Counted from the first letter of the stretch, positions 16,094 to 25,608 are shown. The stretch: DNA of 64,000 bases from Streptomyces sp. Tue6028 (GCF_002300165.1 NZ_MLCE01000016.1:1-64000); one strand, 5' to 3'. A program made the numbers and translations. Notes: a model not told the origin generated them from the sequence alone.

Positions 16094-16956
16094 CAGCCGT
16101 CCGCACCGGCGCGGTGAGGACGCGCGGGCCCGCCCGCGGTGTCCTCGCCCGCTACCCGGTCCTCGTCGCCCTGGTGATCGCGGCCCTGTTCATGGTGCTG
16201 CCGTTCCTCGTCGTGGCGGTCAACGCCGTCAAGTCGCCGGCCGAGTACGCGGAGAACGGGCCGCTCAGCCTGCCCCGGGGTCTGTACCTCGACGGCATCG
16301 AGGACTTCTGGGACCGCGTCGACTTCGGCCGCAAGCTCGTCAACTCCGTCCTGATCTCCGGGTCGGTGGCGGTCGGTGCCGCCGTCCTGTCCGTCCTCAA
16401 CGCCTACGCGATCGGCATCGGCCGGATCAGGGGCCGCACCTGGGTGCTCGCCTTCTTCGTGCTGGCGAACATGCTGCCGCAGGAGGCGCTGGTCTACCCG
16501 GTCTACTACCTGAGCAAGCAGGCCGGCCTGTACGACACGAGGCTCAGCGTGATCATCGTCTTCACGGTGATCCAGGCGGCCTTCGGCACCTATCTGCTCG
16601 CCTCCGTCCTCGGCCGGTTCCCGCGCGAGATCATCGAGGCCGCCCGGATCGACGGGGCGAACAAGTGGCAGGTGCTGTGGCGGATCGTCGTCCCGGTCAG
16701 CCGCCCCACCATCGGCGTGCTCCTCGTCTTCTTCTTCATCTGGACGTGGAACGAGTTCCTGCTGCCGCTGGTCATGCTGATCTCCAACGACAACCAGACG
16801 GTGTCGGTGGCCCTCGGCGTCCTCCAGGGCCAGCGCCTGATGGACGCCACCATGACGAACGCGGCCGCTCTCCTGGGCGTCCTGCCCGCCATCGTCTTCT
16901 TCCTCGTCTTCCAGCGGACCCTCACCCGCGGCATCGCCGTCGGCGCAGTGAAGTAA
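16090..16956 (+). CDS. ABC sugar permease, MalG type
   Basis: The product is 288 aa, with its start overlapping the preceding stop by ATGA. It has six hydrophobic segments, the EAA loop EAARIDGANKWQVLWRIVVP and a C-terminus GIAVGAVK typical of MalG-like CUT1 permeases. It forms the import channel with the preceding gene product. Confidence 0.93.
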   Translation: MTAVRTGAVRTRGPARGVLARYPVLVALVIAALFMVLPFLVVAVNAVKSPAEYAENGPLSLPRGLYLDGIEDFWDRVDFGRKLVNSVLISGSVAVGAAVLSVLNAYAIGIGRIRGRTWVLAFFVLANMLPQEALVYPVYYLSKQAGLYDTRLSVIIVFTVIQAAFGTYLLASVLGRFPREIIEAARIDGANKWQVLWRIVVPVSRPTIGVLLVFFFIWTWNEFLLPLVMLISNDNQTVSVALGVLQGQRLMDATMTNAAALLGVLPAIVFFLVFQRTLTRGIAVGAVK

Positions 16957-16967
16957 GGGGTACGACA

Positions 16968-19223
16968 GTGAAGTTCACGGACGGCTACTGGCTGCTGCGC
17001 GAGGGCGTCACCGCGGCCCATCCGGTCGAGGTCCTCGACGTGACCTCCGGACCCGGCAGCCTGGAGATCCACGCGCCGACCCAGCCCATCCGCCACCGCG
17101 GCGACCTGCTGAAGGGACCGGTCGTGACCATCACCGCCCACGCGCCGATGCCCGACGTCATCGGTGTCACCCTGACGCACTTCGAGGGCGAGCAGCCACG
17201 CGGCCCCGAGTTCGAGGTGCGGGCCGGGGAGGGCGCCGCCCAGGTGTCGTACGACGAGGAGTACGCGACGCTGACGTCCGGCGCGCTGTCCGTCCGGGTC
17301 GCCCGCGGCGGACCCTGGCACGTCGACTTCCTCGCCCACGGCCGCACGCTCACCAGCAGCGGCCCCAAGGGCATGGGCATCATGAGGGACGCCGGCGGCT
17401 CCCACTACCTGCGCGAGCAGCTCGGCCTGCGGGTGGGCACCAGCGTCTACGGCCTCGGCGAGCGCTTCGGCCCGCTGGTCAAGAACGGCCAGGTCGTCGA
17501 CATGTGGAACGCCGACGGCGGCACCGCGACCGAACAGGCCTACAAGAACGTGCCGTTCTACCTGACCGACGCGGGCTACGGAGTCTTCGTCGACCACCCG
17601 GGCCGGGTCTCCTTCGAGGTCGGCTCGGAGGCGGTGTCGCGGGTGCAGTTCAGCGTGGAGAGCCAGCAGCTGACGTACTACGTCATCCACGGCCCGACCC
17701 CGAAGGACATCCTGCGCAAGTACACGGCCCTCACCGGGCGTCCCGCGCTGCCGCCCGCCTGGTCCTTCGGACTCTGGCTGTCCACGTCGTTCACCACCTC
17801 CTACGACGAGGAGACCGTCACCTCCTTCATCGACGGCATGCGGGAGCGCGAACTGCCGCTCTCCGTCTTCCACTTCGACTGCTTCTGGATGCGCGAGTTC
17901 AACTGGTGCGACTTCCGGTGGGACCCCCGGGTCTTCCCCGACCCGGAGGGCATGCTGGCCCGGCTGAAGGAGAAGGGCCTGCGCATCTGCGTGTGGATCA
18001 ACCCGTACATCGCGCAGCGCTCGCCCCTGTTCACGGAGGGCAAGGCGCTCGGTCACCTGCTCCGCAAGGCCGACGGCAGTGTGTGGCAGTGGGACCTGTG
18101 GCAGCCCGGCATGGCGCTGGTCGACTTCACCAGCCCGGACGCCCGGGACTGGTACGCGGCCAAGCTGGAGGCGCTGCTCGCGCAGGGCGTCGACTGCTTC
18201 AAGACCGACTTCGGCGAGCGGGTGCCCGTCGACGTGGCGTACGCGGACGGCTCGGACCCCGAGCGGATGCACAACTACTACACGTACCTCTACAACCGGA
18301 CCGTCTTCGAGGTGCTGCGCAAGCACCGGGGCGAGGCGGAGGCGGTCGTCTTCGCGCGCTCGGCGACGGCCGGCAGCCAGCGGTTCCCGGTGCACTGGGG
18401 CGGCGACTGCGAGGCGACCTACGAGTCGATGGCGGAGTCGCTGCGCGGCGGGCTCAGCCTCGGCATGTCGGGGTTCGGGTTCTGGAGCCATGACATCGGC
18501 GGGTTCGAGGGGACGCCGTCGCCGGCGCTGTTCAAACGGTGGATCGCCTTCGGCCTGCTGTCGTCGCACAGCCGGCTGCACGGATCGTCGTCGTACCGCG
18601 TGCCGTGGCTGTTCGACGAGGAGGCCGTCGACGTCCTCAGGCTGTTCACGCGGCTGAAGCTCAGCCTCATGCCGTACGTGTACGAGGCCGCGCGCGCCGC
18701 CCACGCGGAGGGCGTGCCGGTGATGCGGTCGATGGTCCTGGAGTTCCCCGACGATCCGGGGTGCGCGCACCTGGAACGGCAGTACATGCTCGGCCCCGAT
18801 CTGCTGGTCGCGCCGGTCTTCAGCGACGACGGCGACGTGTCGTACTACGTGCCGGAGGGCACCTGGACGCACTTCCTGAGCGGGCGGACGGTGACCGGGC
18901 CGCGCTGGGTGCGCGAGCGGCACGGGTTCCTGAGCGTGCCGCTCCTGGTGCGGCCCGGGGCGGTGATCCCGGTGGGCGCCGTGGACGACCGGCCCGAGTA
19001 CGACCACGCCGACGGCGTCACCCTGCGCGCGTACGGCCTGGGCCGTGGCACCCAGGTCACGGTGACGGTCGGCGGCGTCACCTTCACCGTCGTACGGGAG
19101 GGGAACACGCTGCGCGCCTCGTCGAGCGATCCGGCGGCGTCGTGGGGGCTCGCGGCGCAGGGGCGCGAGGTGCGGGCGCGGGCCGGCACCGGGTTCCTGT
19201 CGCTGGAGCTGGAGTCCGACTGA
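16968..19223 (+). CDS. GH31 alpha-xylosidase, YicI/XylS type
   Basis: The product is 751 aa. GTG 16968 is preceded by AGGGG at 8 bases; the longer open frame is a shadow of the permease gene. There is no signal peptide, so the enzyme is cytoplasmic. The catalytic domain follows E. coli YicI closely: SFTTSYDEETVTSFIDGM, FHFDCFWM, then the nucleophile in KTDFGER (Asp at about residue 412) and the acid/base in HWGGDC (Asp at about 479), then SGFGFWSHDIGG and SSHSRLHGSSSYRVPW. YicI-type enzymes remove alpha-1,6-xylosyl units from isoprimeverose and xyloglucan oligosaccharides. Placement between importer and repressor indicates intracellular processing of the imported sugar. An alpha-glucosidase is less likely given the YicI-specific motifs. 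Confidence 0.92.
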   Translation: MKFTDGYWLLREGVTAAHPVEVLDVTSGPGSLEIHAPTQPIRHRGDLLKGPVVTITAHAPMPDVIGVTLTHFEGEQPRGPEFEVRAGEGAAQVSYDEEYATLTSGALSVRVARGGPWHVDFLAHGRTLTSSGPKGMGIMRDAGGSHYLREQLGLRVGTSVYGLGERFGPLVKNGQVVDMWNADGGTATEQAYKNVPFYLTDAGYGVFVDHPGRVSFEVGSEAVSRVQFSVESQQLTYYVIHGPTPKDILRKYTALTGRPALPPAWSFGLWLSTSFTTSYDEETVTSFIDGMRERELPLSVFHFDCFWMREFNWCDFRWDPRVFPDPEGMLARLKEKGLRICVWINPYIAQRSPLFTEGKALGHLLRKADGSVWQWDLWQPGMALVDFTSPDARDWYAAKLEALLAQGVDCFKTDFGERVPVDVAYADGSDPERMHNYYTYLYNRTVFEVLRKHRGEAEAVVFARSATAGSQRFPVHWGGDCEATYESMAESLRGGLSLGMSGFGFWSHDIGGFEGTPSPALFKRWIAFGLLSSHSRLHGSSSYRVPWLFDEEAVDVLRLFTRLKLSLMPYVYEAARAAHAEGVPVMRSMVLEFPDDPGCAHLERQYMLGPDLLVAPVFSDDGDVSYYVPEGTWTHFLSGRTVTGPRWVRERHGFLSVPLLVRPGAVIPVGAVDDRPEYDHADGVTLRAYGLGRGTQVTVTVGGVTFTVVREGNTLRASSSDPAASWGLAAQGREVRARAGTGFLSLELESD

Positions 19224-20233
19224 TGGTCAAGATCACCGATGTGGCGCGGCACGCCGGGGTGTCCCCGAGCACCGTCTCCTACGCCCTCAGCGGCAAGCGC
19301 CCGATCTCCGAGGAGACCCGGCAGCGCATCGAGGCCAGCATCCGCGAGCTGGGCTACCGGCCGCACGCGGGCGCGCGGGCGCTGGCCAGCAGCCGGTCGA
19401 ACGTGCTGGCGCTGGTGGTGCCGCTGCGGGCGGGCATCCATGTGCCGGTCGTGATGCAGTTCGCGGTGTCCGTGGTGACGGCGGCCCGCCGAAACGACCA
19501 CGACGTCCTGCTGCTCACCCAGGAGGAGGGCGAGGAGGGGCTGCGAAGGGTCGCCGACACCGCGCTGGTGGACGCGCTGATCGTGATGGACGTCCAGTTG
19601 CACGACGCCCGGCTGCCGCTGCTGCGCGCGCTCGACCGGCCCTCCGTGCTCATCGGCTTCCCCGCCGCCGCGGACGGGCTCACCTGCATCGACCTGGACT
19701 TCAAGGCGGCGGGCGAGCTCTGCGTGGAGCGGCTGGCGGGGCTCGGGCACCGGGTCGTGGCGCTGGTCGGCTCGCCGCCCGAGGTGTACGTGCGCGGGAC
19801 GGCGTTCGCCCAGCGGGTGGTGGAGGGGTTCACGGCCGCCGCCCACCGCAACGGTCTGTCGTCGTCCGTCCACCCCTGCGAGGCCTCGCCTGCCGCCGCG
19901 CGCCGGATCGCCGAGCAGCTGCTGCGCGAGCACCCGGCGCTGACGGGCGTCGTCGTCCACAACGAGCCGGTCCTGGAACCGCTGATCGACGCGTTCGAGC
20001 AGCTCGGGCTGCGGGTTCCCGGCGATCTCTCCGTCACCGCCATCTGCCCGGACGAGGTCGCCGAGGGTCTGCGGGTGCCCGTCACCTCCATCGCCCTGCC
20101 GTCCGCCGAGGTCGGCGCGCGGGCCGTGGAGCTGCTGATGCGGAAGCTGGACGGCGCCGACGTGCCCGGGGCGACGCTGCTGGCGCCCCGGCTGACGGAG
20201 CGCGCGAGCACCGCGCCGCGCAACGCCCCCTGA
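19223..20233 (+). CDS. LacI-family repressor of the sugar operon
   Basis: The product is 336 aa, with its ATG sharing one base with the preceding TGA. The N-terminal DNA-binding head is canonical: ITDVARHAGVSPSTVSYALS, then RPISEETRQRIEASIRELGY with the hinge helix GARALASSRSN. The remainder is a periplasmic-binding-type sensor domain. It most likely binds the palindromes at 13742-13780 and so regulates its own operon, with the imported sugar or its product as inducer. Confidence 0.93.
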   Translation: MVKITDVARHAGVSPSTVSYALSGKRPISEETRQRIEASIRELGYRPHAGARALASSRSNVLALVVPLRAGIHVPVVMQFAVSVVTAARRNDHDVLLLTQEEGEEGLRRVADTALVDALIVMDVQLHDARLPLLRALDRPSVLIGFPAAADGLTCIDLDFKAAGELCVERLAGLGHRVVALVGSPPEVYVRGTAFAQRVVEGFTAAAHRNGLSSSVHPCEASPAAARRIAEQLLREHPALTGVVVHNEPVLEPLIDAFEQLGLRVPGDLSVTAICPDEVAEGLRVPVTSIALPSAEVGARAVELLMRKLDGADVPGATLLAPRLTERASTAPRNAP

Positions 20234-20279
20234 ACGTCCCGAACGCCCCGTGCAAGGCCCTACCCGAAGGAGCCGTGAC

Positions 20280-23183
20280 ATGAAAGGCACGAGAAGAAGA
20301 CCCGGCGCCACGCTCGTCGTGGCGCTGGCCCTGCTCGCGGGCCCCGGCGTCTGCCTCCCCGCCCACGCCGACGCCGCTCCCGCGTTCCGCGACCCGGACC
20401 TCCCGGTGGCCGCGCGCGTCGACGACCTGCTCGCCCGGCTCACCCTCGACGAGAAGGTCTCGCTGCTCCACCAGTACGAACCGGCGATCCCCCGCCTCGG
20501 CATCGGGGCGTTCCGCACCGGCACCGAGGCCCTGCACGGAGTCGCCTGGCTGGGGAAGGCGACGGTGTTCCCGCAGGCGGTCGGGCTCGCGTCGACCTGG
20601 GACCCGGCCCTGATCGAACGGGTCGGCTCGGCGGTCGGCGACGAGGCGCGCGGCTTCCAGCAGGAGCGCCCCGACGGCTGGGGCCTGAACCTGTGGGCAC
20701 CGGTGGTGAACCTGCTGCGCGACCCGCGCTGGGGACGCAACGAGGAGGGCTACTCCGAGGACCCGTACCTGACGGGGTCGATCTCCACCGCGTACGGCGA
20801 CGGCCTCACCGGCGGCGACCCCGACCACCTCAAGACGGCGCCCACCCTCAAGCACTACCTCGCCAACAACAACGAGACGCACCGCACGACCACCTCCTCC
20901 GACCTGCGCCCGCGGGTGCTGCACGAGTACGACGAGGCGGCCTTCCGGCCGGCGATCGCGGCGGACGCGGCGACGGGGGTGATGTCCTCCTACAACCTGG
21001 TCAACGGCCGTCCCGACACGGTCAATCCCGACCTGGACGACGTCGTGCGCGGCTGGACGGACAAGGATCTCCTCAACGTCACCGACGCCTTCGCCCCCGG
21101 CAATCTGCTCCCCGGCAACCAGGACTACTACCCCACGCTCGCCGAGGGCGACGCCGCCGCGCTGAAGGCGGGCATCGACAGCTTCACCGACAACAGCGCC
21201 GACCCCGACCCGACCACGACGGCCGTCGAGTCCGCCTTGGAACAGGGCCTGTTGAAGGAGTCGGACGTGGACACGGCGGTGTCCCACATCCTCGCCGTCC
21301 GTGTCCGGCTCGGCGAGTTCGATCCGGGCGGCGGCCGGTACGGCTCGATCGACAGCTCCGTGATCGACAGCCCGGCCCACCGGAAGCTGGCCCGCGAGGC
21401 GGCGACGAAGGCCGCCGTCCTGCTGAAGAACGACAAGGCGCTGCCGCTGAAGGCGTCGGCCAGGAACGTCGCCGTCGTCGGCCCGCTCGCCGACACCCTC
21501 TACACCGACTGGTACTCGGGGACGCTGCCGTACGCGGTCACCCCGAAGGACGGCATCGCGGCGAAGCTCGGCACCTCGGTGGCGAGCAGTGAGGGCGCGG
21601 ACCGCATCACCCTCAGGAACAGGGCGACGGGCCGGTACGTCACCGCGGGGGCGACGGCCGACGGGGCGGCTCTGAAGGAGAGCGCCGAGAACGGCACCGC
21701 GTCCCGGTTCGACGTCTTCGACTGGGGTTCCGGCATCGTCACGCTGCGCTCCGCCGCCAACGGCAAGTACGTCGGCTACAACTGGTCCGGCTTCGTCAAC
21801 GACCAGGTCCAGCCCAACGGCTGGTACGTGCAGCAGCAGTTCGTGCTGGAGCGGCAGGACGACGGCAGCAGCCTCCTGCGGTACGCGGGGTACGAGACCG
21901 CCGAGTCCTGGTGGTCGAACCCCGTCTACCTCGGTCCGACCGGCGACGACGGCACCCTCGGCCTGGTTCCGAAGGAACGGGCCGCCCACTACGACAAGGA
22001 CGTCGTGCGCAGTGGCGTCGACGAGGCGGTGGCCGCGGTGAAGGGCCGGGACGCCGCGGTGGTCGTGGTCGGCTCGATGCCGTCGATCAACGGCCGCGAG
22101 GACCACGACCGCACCGACATGGGTCTGGCACCCGCGCAGGAAGCGCTGGTCGAGGCGGTGCGCGCGGCCAACCCGAAGACCGTCGTGGTCGTCGAGAACA
22201 GCTACCCGACCACGCTCGGCGCCCTCCAGAAGAAGGTCCCGGCCGTGCTGTGGACCACGCACGCGGGCCAGGAGACCGGCAACGCGCTCGCCGACCTGCT
22301 GTACGGGGACGCGAACCCGGCGGGCCGCCTCACCCAGACCTGGTACGCCTCGGAGTCGGACCTCCCGTCGATCCTGGACTACGACATCATCAAGTCCGAC
22401 CGCACGTACCAGTACTTCAAGGGGCGGCCGCTCTACCCGTTCGGCCACGGCCTCTCCTACACGTCCTTCCGCTACGGCGGGCTGAAGCGTGTCGACGGCG
22501 GTTACGAGGTCTCCGTCACGAACACCGGTTCCCGGGCGGGCGACGAGGTCGTGCAGCTGTACACGCACCAGCGGACCTCGCGCGACAAGCAGCCGCTGAA
22601 GCAGCTGAAGGCGTACGCGCGGGTGTCGCTGGAGCCGGGCCGGACGAAGACGGTGCGGCTGGGGTTGCGCACCGAGGACCTCACCCACTGGGACGTCACG
22701 CGCTCCCGCCCGGTGGTGGAGAGCGGCACGTACGACGTACTGGTCGGGGCGTCCTCGTCCGACATCCGCGCCCGTGCCTCGCTCGCGGTGCGGGGCGAGA
22801 CGATCCCGCCGCGGGACCTGACGAGGGCGACGCGGGCCGAGAACTTCGACGACTACGCCGGGGTGCGGCTGGTCGACGAGTCCAAGGTGCGCGGTACGGC
22901 GGTGGGCGCCGGCGGCGACGGTGCCTGGCTGAAGTTCGCGGACGCCCGGCTCGGACCGGGCACCGGACGGTTCACCGCCCGGGTGGCCGGGACCGCGGGC
23001 TCGGTCGAGGTGCGCCTCGGCTCGCCGACGGGCACCCTGCTCGGCACCGCGCACACGGACGGCACGGCGTCCCCGTACTCCTACGAGACGGTGTCCGCCG
23101 CCCTGGCCACCGCCACGGGACGCAAGGACGTCTATCTGGTGCTGAGCGGCGGTCTGCGCCTGTCGTCGTTCACGCTGCGGTGA
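20280..23183 (+). CDS. Secreted GH3 glycosidase with inserted and C-terminal accessory domains
   Basis: The product is 967 aa. ATG 20280 is chosen for GAAGGAG 7 bases upstream. A signal peptide (LVVALALLAGPGVCLPAHADA) indicates export. The GH3 barrel covers about 40-380, with KHYLANNNE and the nucleophile region NVTDAFAP (Asp at about residue 268). The second GH3 domain begins near AATKAAVLLKND. It is interrupted by ~130 residues with a beta-trefoil look (RITLRNRATGRYVTAG, VTLRSAANGKYVGYN). A fibronectin-III-like domain and a C-terminal CBM6/36-like beta domain ending LSSFTLR complete it. The fold fits a beta-xylosidase or beta-glucosidase acting outside to release oligosaccharides or side chains for the importer. 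Exact specificity cannot be read from sequence. Confidence 0.88.
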   Translation: MKGTRRRPGATLVVALALLAGPGVCLPAHADAAPAFRDPDLPVAARVDDLLARLTLDEKVSLLHQYEPAIPRLGIGAFRTGTEALHGVAWLGKATVFPQAVGLASTWDPALIERVGSAVGDEARGFQQERPDGWGLNLWAPVVNLLRDPRWGRNEEGYSEDPYLTGSISTAYGDGLTGGDPDHLKTAPTLKHYLANNNETHRTTTSSDLRPRVLHEYDEAAFRPAIAADAATGVMSSYNLVNGRPDTVNPDLDDVVRGWTDKDLLNVTDAFAPGNLLPGNQDYYPTLAEGDAAALKAGIDSFTDNSADPDPTTTAVESALEQGLLKESDVDTAVSHILAVRVRLGEFDPGGGRYGSIDSSVIDSPAHRKLAREAATKAAVLLKNDKALPLKASARNVAVVGPLADTLYTDWYSGTLPYAVTPKDGIAAKLGTSVASSEGADRITLRNRATGRYVTAGATADGAALKESAENGTASRFDVFDWGSGIVTLRSAANGKYVGYNWSGFVNDQVQPNGWYVQQQFVLERQDDGSSLLRYAGYETAESWWSNPVYLGPTGDDGTLGLVPKERAAHYDKDVVRSGVDEAVAAVKGRDAAVVVVGSMPSINGREDHDRTDMGLAPAQEALVEAVRAANPKTVVVVENSYPTTLGALQKKVPAVLWTTHAGQETGNALADLLYGDANPAGRLTQTWYASESDLPSILDYDIIKSDRTYQYFKGRPLYPFGHGLSYTSFRYGGLKRVDGGYEVSVTNTGSRAGDEVVQLYTHQRTSRDKQPLKQLKAYARVSLEPGRTKTVRLGLRTEDLTHWDVTRSRPVVESGTYDVLVGASSSDIRARASLAVRGETIPPRDLTRATRAENFDDYAGVRLVDESKVRGTAVGAGGDGAWLKFADARLGPGTGRFTARVAGTAGSVEVRLGSPTGTLLGTAHTDGTASPYSYETVSAALATATGRKDVYLVLSGGLRLSSFTLR

Positions 23184-23238
23184 GCCGGCCCGCCGAGGTG
23201 ATCCGCTGAGGACCGAGGGCGCCGCCCGGGCCACCGAA

Positions 23239-23276
23239 AGGAAGAGCCCCGCTGCCGTGGCAGCGGGGCTCTTCCT
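23239..23276. terminator. Strong bidirectional hairpin between GH3 gene and ssrA
   Basis: A perfect 18-bp inverted repeat (AGGAAGAGCCCCGCTGCC and its complement) with only 2 nt between arms, so effectively a 4-nt loop. It lies between two convergent genes and can stop both, including read-through past the tmRNA. Confidence 0.9.
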
Positions 23277-23299
23277 CTGTATCCAAAACATGGGATGAG

Positions 23300-23666
23300 T
23301 GGAGATGGCGGGAATCGAACCCGCGTCCAACGGTGCAAAATCAGGGCTTCTCCGTGTGCAGTTCGCTGTGATTTTCTCAGCCCCGGCGATCACGCGAACA
23401 AGTCGCCGACGGGCTCAGTCACTGTTTGATTTCCTTCTGCACCCCGTGACCGGGTTCAGAAGTTTAGTCCCCTAGCTGATGCCAGGATCCGGGTCGGGAA
23501 CAGCCCCGGGCTGACACTTCGCAAGTCGCTACTTAGGCAGCGAGGGCGAAGGAATCGCGCTTGGTGTTGGCGATTATTTTTTGCGACATATGGTTTACGA
23601 GATCATTGCCGCTTCCTCGACACGCTTCCCCTGCTTCAACAGCCGCTGTCGAAACCGATCATCCCC
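23300..23666 (-). ncRNA. ssrA: Transfer-messenger RNA (tmRNA)
   Basis: The RNA is about 367 nt and rescues stalled ribosomes with SmpB. On the minus strand the 5' end GGGGAUG pairs with CAUCUCC at the 3' end to form the tRNA-like acceptor stem. The T arm GGUUCGAUUCC is complete. CCA is not encoded; the discriminator A is followed by CUC. The tag reading frame runs from 23571 to the UAA at 23533-23535 and reads ANTKRDSFALAA, 12 residues, ending in the usual ALAA degron. I recall the S. coelicolor tag as 16 residues (ANTKRDSSQQAFALAA), so this one appears to lack about four internal residues. smpB is the next gene upstream. Confidence 0.95.
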
Positions 23667-23793
23667 ATGTTGTTTTTTCAAACCGGGACCTTCCGGCCCC
23701 TGGACCTTTCGGTCCGCGCACCCTCTGTGAGGTGCGTTGCCATCGTACGTGACCAACGCACGACGATGCCAGCCTATTCCTGCGGGCGGCGGC
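23667..23793. promoter_or_regulatory. ssrA upstream region
   Basis: This 127-bp region lies between smpB and ssrA, both read leftward. It has an A/T-rich run (GAAAAAACAACAT on the minus strand) immediately before the tmRNA 5' end and two short hairpins, the clearer being GGACC-TTTC-GGTCC at 23702-23715. It must hold either an ssrA promoter or the processing site from a smpB-ssrA transcript. I cannot place the -10/-35. Confidence 0.45.
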
Positions 23794-24351
23794 CTAGTCG
23801 CCCCGCTGCTTCCGCTTGGCCGCCGCGATCGCGCGGTCCGACTCCCGCCGGTCCTGCTTCTCACGCAGTGTCTGCCGCTTGTCGTACTCCTTCTTGCCGC
23901 GGGCGAGGGCGATCTCCGCCTTGGCGCGGCCGTCCTTGAAGTACAGGGCGAGGGGCACGATCGTGTGACCCGTCTCCTGCGACTTGGACTCCAGCTTGTC
24001 GATCTCCTCACGGTGCAGCAGCAGCTTGCGCTTGCGCCGCACGGTGTGGTTGGTCCAGGTGCCCTGGCTGTACTCGGGGATGTGGGCGTTGTGCAGCCAC
24101 GCCTCGTTCCCGTCGATCTGGACGAAGCCGTCCGTCAGCGAGGCACGTCCCTGGCGCAGCGACTTCACCTCGGTGCCGGTCAGCACGAGCCCGGCCTCGT
24201 AGGTGTCGATGATCGCGTAGTCGTGGCGCGCCTTCTTGTTCTGCGCGACGATCTTGCGCTTGCCGTCCTTGGCCTTGGCGGAGCCGCCCCCGCCCTGCTT
24301 CGGCTGGGACTCCTTCGGTACGTACATTCCCTTGCTCATAGTGCTGGCCAT
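23794..24351 (-). CDS. smpB: SsrA-binding protein SmpB
   Basis: The product is up to 185 aa. SmpB binds tmRNA and places it in the stalled ribosome. The OB-fold core is clear: [54 protein letters not shown], then [16 protein letters not shown] and LVPLALYF-type wording near [14 protein letters not shown]. The C-terminal tail [24 protein letters not shown] is the conserved basic tail that enters the mRNA channel. The N-terminal ~28 residues are Gly/Lys-rich and extra to the family; ATG 24351, 24339 and 24327 are all possible starts, none with a strong ribosome site. It lies directly upstream of ssrA. Confidence 0.95.
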   Translation of the reverse strand: MASTMSKGMYVPKESQPKQGGGGSAKAKDGKRKIVAQNKKARHDYAIIDTYEAGLVLTGTEVKSLRQGRASLTDGFVQIDGNEAWLHNAHIPEYSQGTWTNHTVRRKRKLLLHREEIDKLESKSQETGHTIVPLALYFKDGRAKAEIALARGKKEYDKRQTLREKQDRRESDRAIAAAKRKQRGD

Positions 24352-24408
24352 TTTCGCACCACACAGGGGTGTGAGGGAAAGCCGATTACGCGGACCGCGA
24401 GCAGCGGG

Positions 24409-25584
24409 TCAGCGGGCATCCCCGAGACCGCTCAGCACGGTCTCGGCCCGCTCCAGCGACTGCTTGTCCGCCTCCAGGTCGGGGGTGATGCCCCGGCCGT
24501 CGACACCACGCCCGGACGGGGTGCGATAGTGCCCGACGGTCAGCTCGGCGACGGAGCCGTCGGGCAGCCGGCTCGGCATCTGGACCGAGCCCTTGCCGAA
24601 GGTCCTGGAACCGACGACGACCGCTCGGCCGCGGTCCTGGAGGGCTCCGGTGAGCAGCTCGGCGGCGCTCATCGTGCCGCCGTCGACGAGCGCTACCAGG
24701 GGTCTGGCGGTGTCGCCGCCGGACTCGGCGTGCAGGGCGCGCTGGCGTCCGTCCACGTCGTACGTGGCGACGAGGCCGCCGTCGAGGAAGGCGGAGGCGG
24801 CGGTGACGGCCTCGGAGACCAGGCCTCCGGAGTTGCCGCGCAGGTCGAGGACCATGCCCGCCTCGCTCGGTGCCTGGGTGACGGCGGTCCGTACCCGGTC
24901 GCCGACGCCCTTGGTGAAGGCGGCGACCTTGATCACGACGACGCCGCCCGGGAGCCGGTGCACGGTCACGGGATCCGTGGAGAGCCTGGCCCGGCGCAGG
25001 GTCTCGGTCCACTCGCGGGTGCCGCGTTCCAGGCCGAGGGAGACCTCCGTGCCGGCCGCCGCGTCGTCCGCGTCGCCGCGCAGTAAGGAGACGACCTCGG
25101 TGACGGGCCGGCCGTCGACCTTCTCGCCGTCCACGCTGCGCAGCCGGTCGCCCTCGCGGATACCGGCGCCCGCCGCGGGCGAGCCGGCCCGGACGCGCGT
25201 CACCTCGATGCGTCCGTCGCGCTCGCGCCGGGCCGACAGCCCGACGCCGGTGTACTGGCCGTCGAGCGCCTCCTCGAACTCCTCGTACTCGCCCTGGGAG
25301 TAGACCGCGCCCCAGCGGTCGCCGCTGCGGCTGACGGCACGCTCGGCGGCCTCCATGGGGGACTTGCCGTCGGCCATCGCCTCGGCGGCCGCCGCGGTGA
25401 CGTCCTCGTGGTGGGCGGCCGGCGTGGAACGCACGTCGGGGGAACCGGGAGTACGCGGTCCGCGGCCGGCGTCGGAGAAGGATCCGGTCGCCGCTCCTGC
25501 GACGAGGACGCTCGCGAACACCAATGTCAGGGCCGCCCCGCGGCGGATGCGGCGGGGCTCACAGAACAGGTCACGGCCTGACAT
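24409..25584 (-). CDS. S41-family C-terminal processing protease with PDZ domain
   Basis: The product is 391 aa. A single N-terminal hydrophobic segment (AALTLVFASVLVAGAATG) places the protease outside the membrane. A PDZ domain is at about 100-185 (GQYTGVGLSARR, GSPAAGAGIREGDRL). The peptidase domain has LDLRGNSGGL, the catalytic Ser in GGTMSAAE and the catalytic Lys in TFGKGSVQ. It sits downstream of ftsE-ftsX in the same direction, with a hairpin between. FtsEX controls cell-wall hydrolases in other bacteria, so a role in processing an envelope protein at division or sporulation septa is plausible, but this is inference from context. Confidence 0.92.
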   Translation of the reverse strand: MSGRDLFCEPRRIRRGAALTLVFASVLVAGAATGSFSDAGRGPRTPGSPDVRSTPAAHHEDVTAAAAEAMADGKSPMEAAERAVSRSGDRWGAVYSQGEYEEFEEALDGQYTGVGLSARRERDGRIEVTRVRAGSPAAGAGIREGDRLRSVDGEKVDGRPVTEVVSLLRGDADDAAAGTEVSLGLERGTREWTETLRRARLSTDPVTVHRLPGGVVVIKVAAFTKGVGDRVRTAVTQAPSEAGMVLDLRGNSGGLVSEAVTAASAFLDGGLVATYDVDGRQRALHAESGGDTARPLVALVDGGTMSAAELLTGALQDRGRAVVVGSRTFGKGSVQMPSRLPDGSVAELTVGHYRTPSGRGVDGRGITPDLEADKQSLERAETVLSGLGDAR

Positions 25585-25608
25585 GCCGGTGAGTCTAGGA
25601 CAAGGCGA

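Noticed and set aside
16590..19007. An 805-codon open frame antisense to the alpha-xylosidase gene
   Set aside because: It is a third-position GC shadow; no family motifs.
20082..23393. A 1103-codon open frame antisense to the GH3 gene
   Set aside because: It has shadow composition (Arg/Gly/Val-rich), no ribosome site and covers an obvious enzyme gene on the other strand.
23300..23666. An ordinary tRNA at the T-arm-like sequence near 23310
   Set aside because: The acceptor partner lies ~350 nt away and a tag frame is present, so it is tmRNA.
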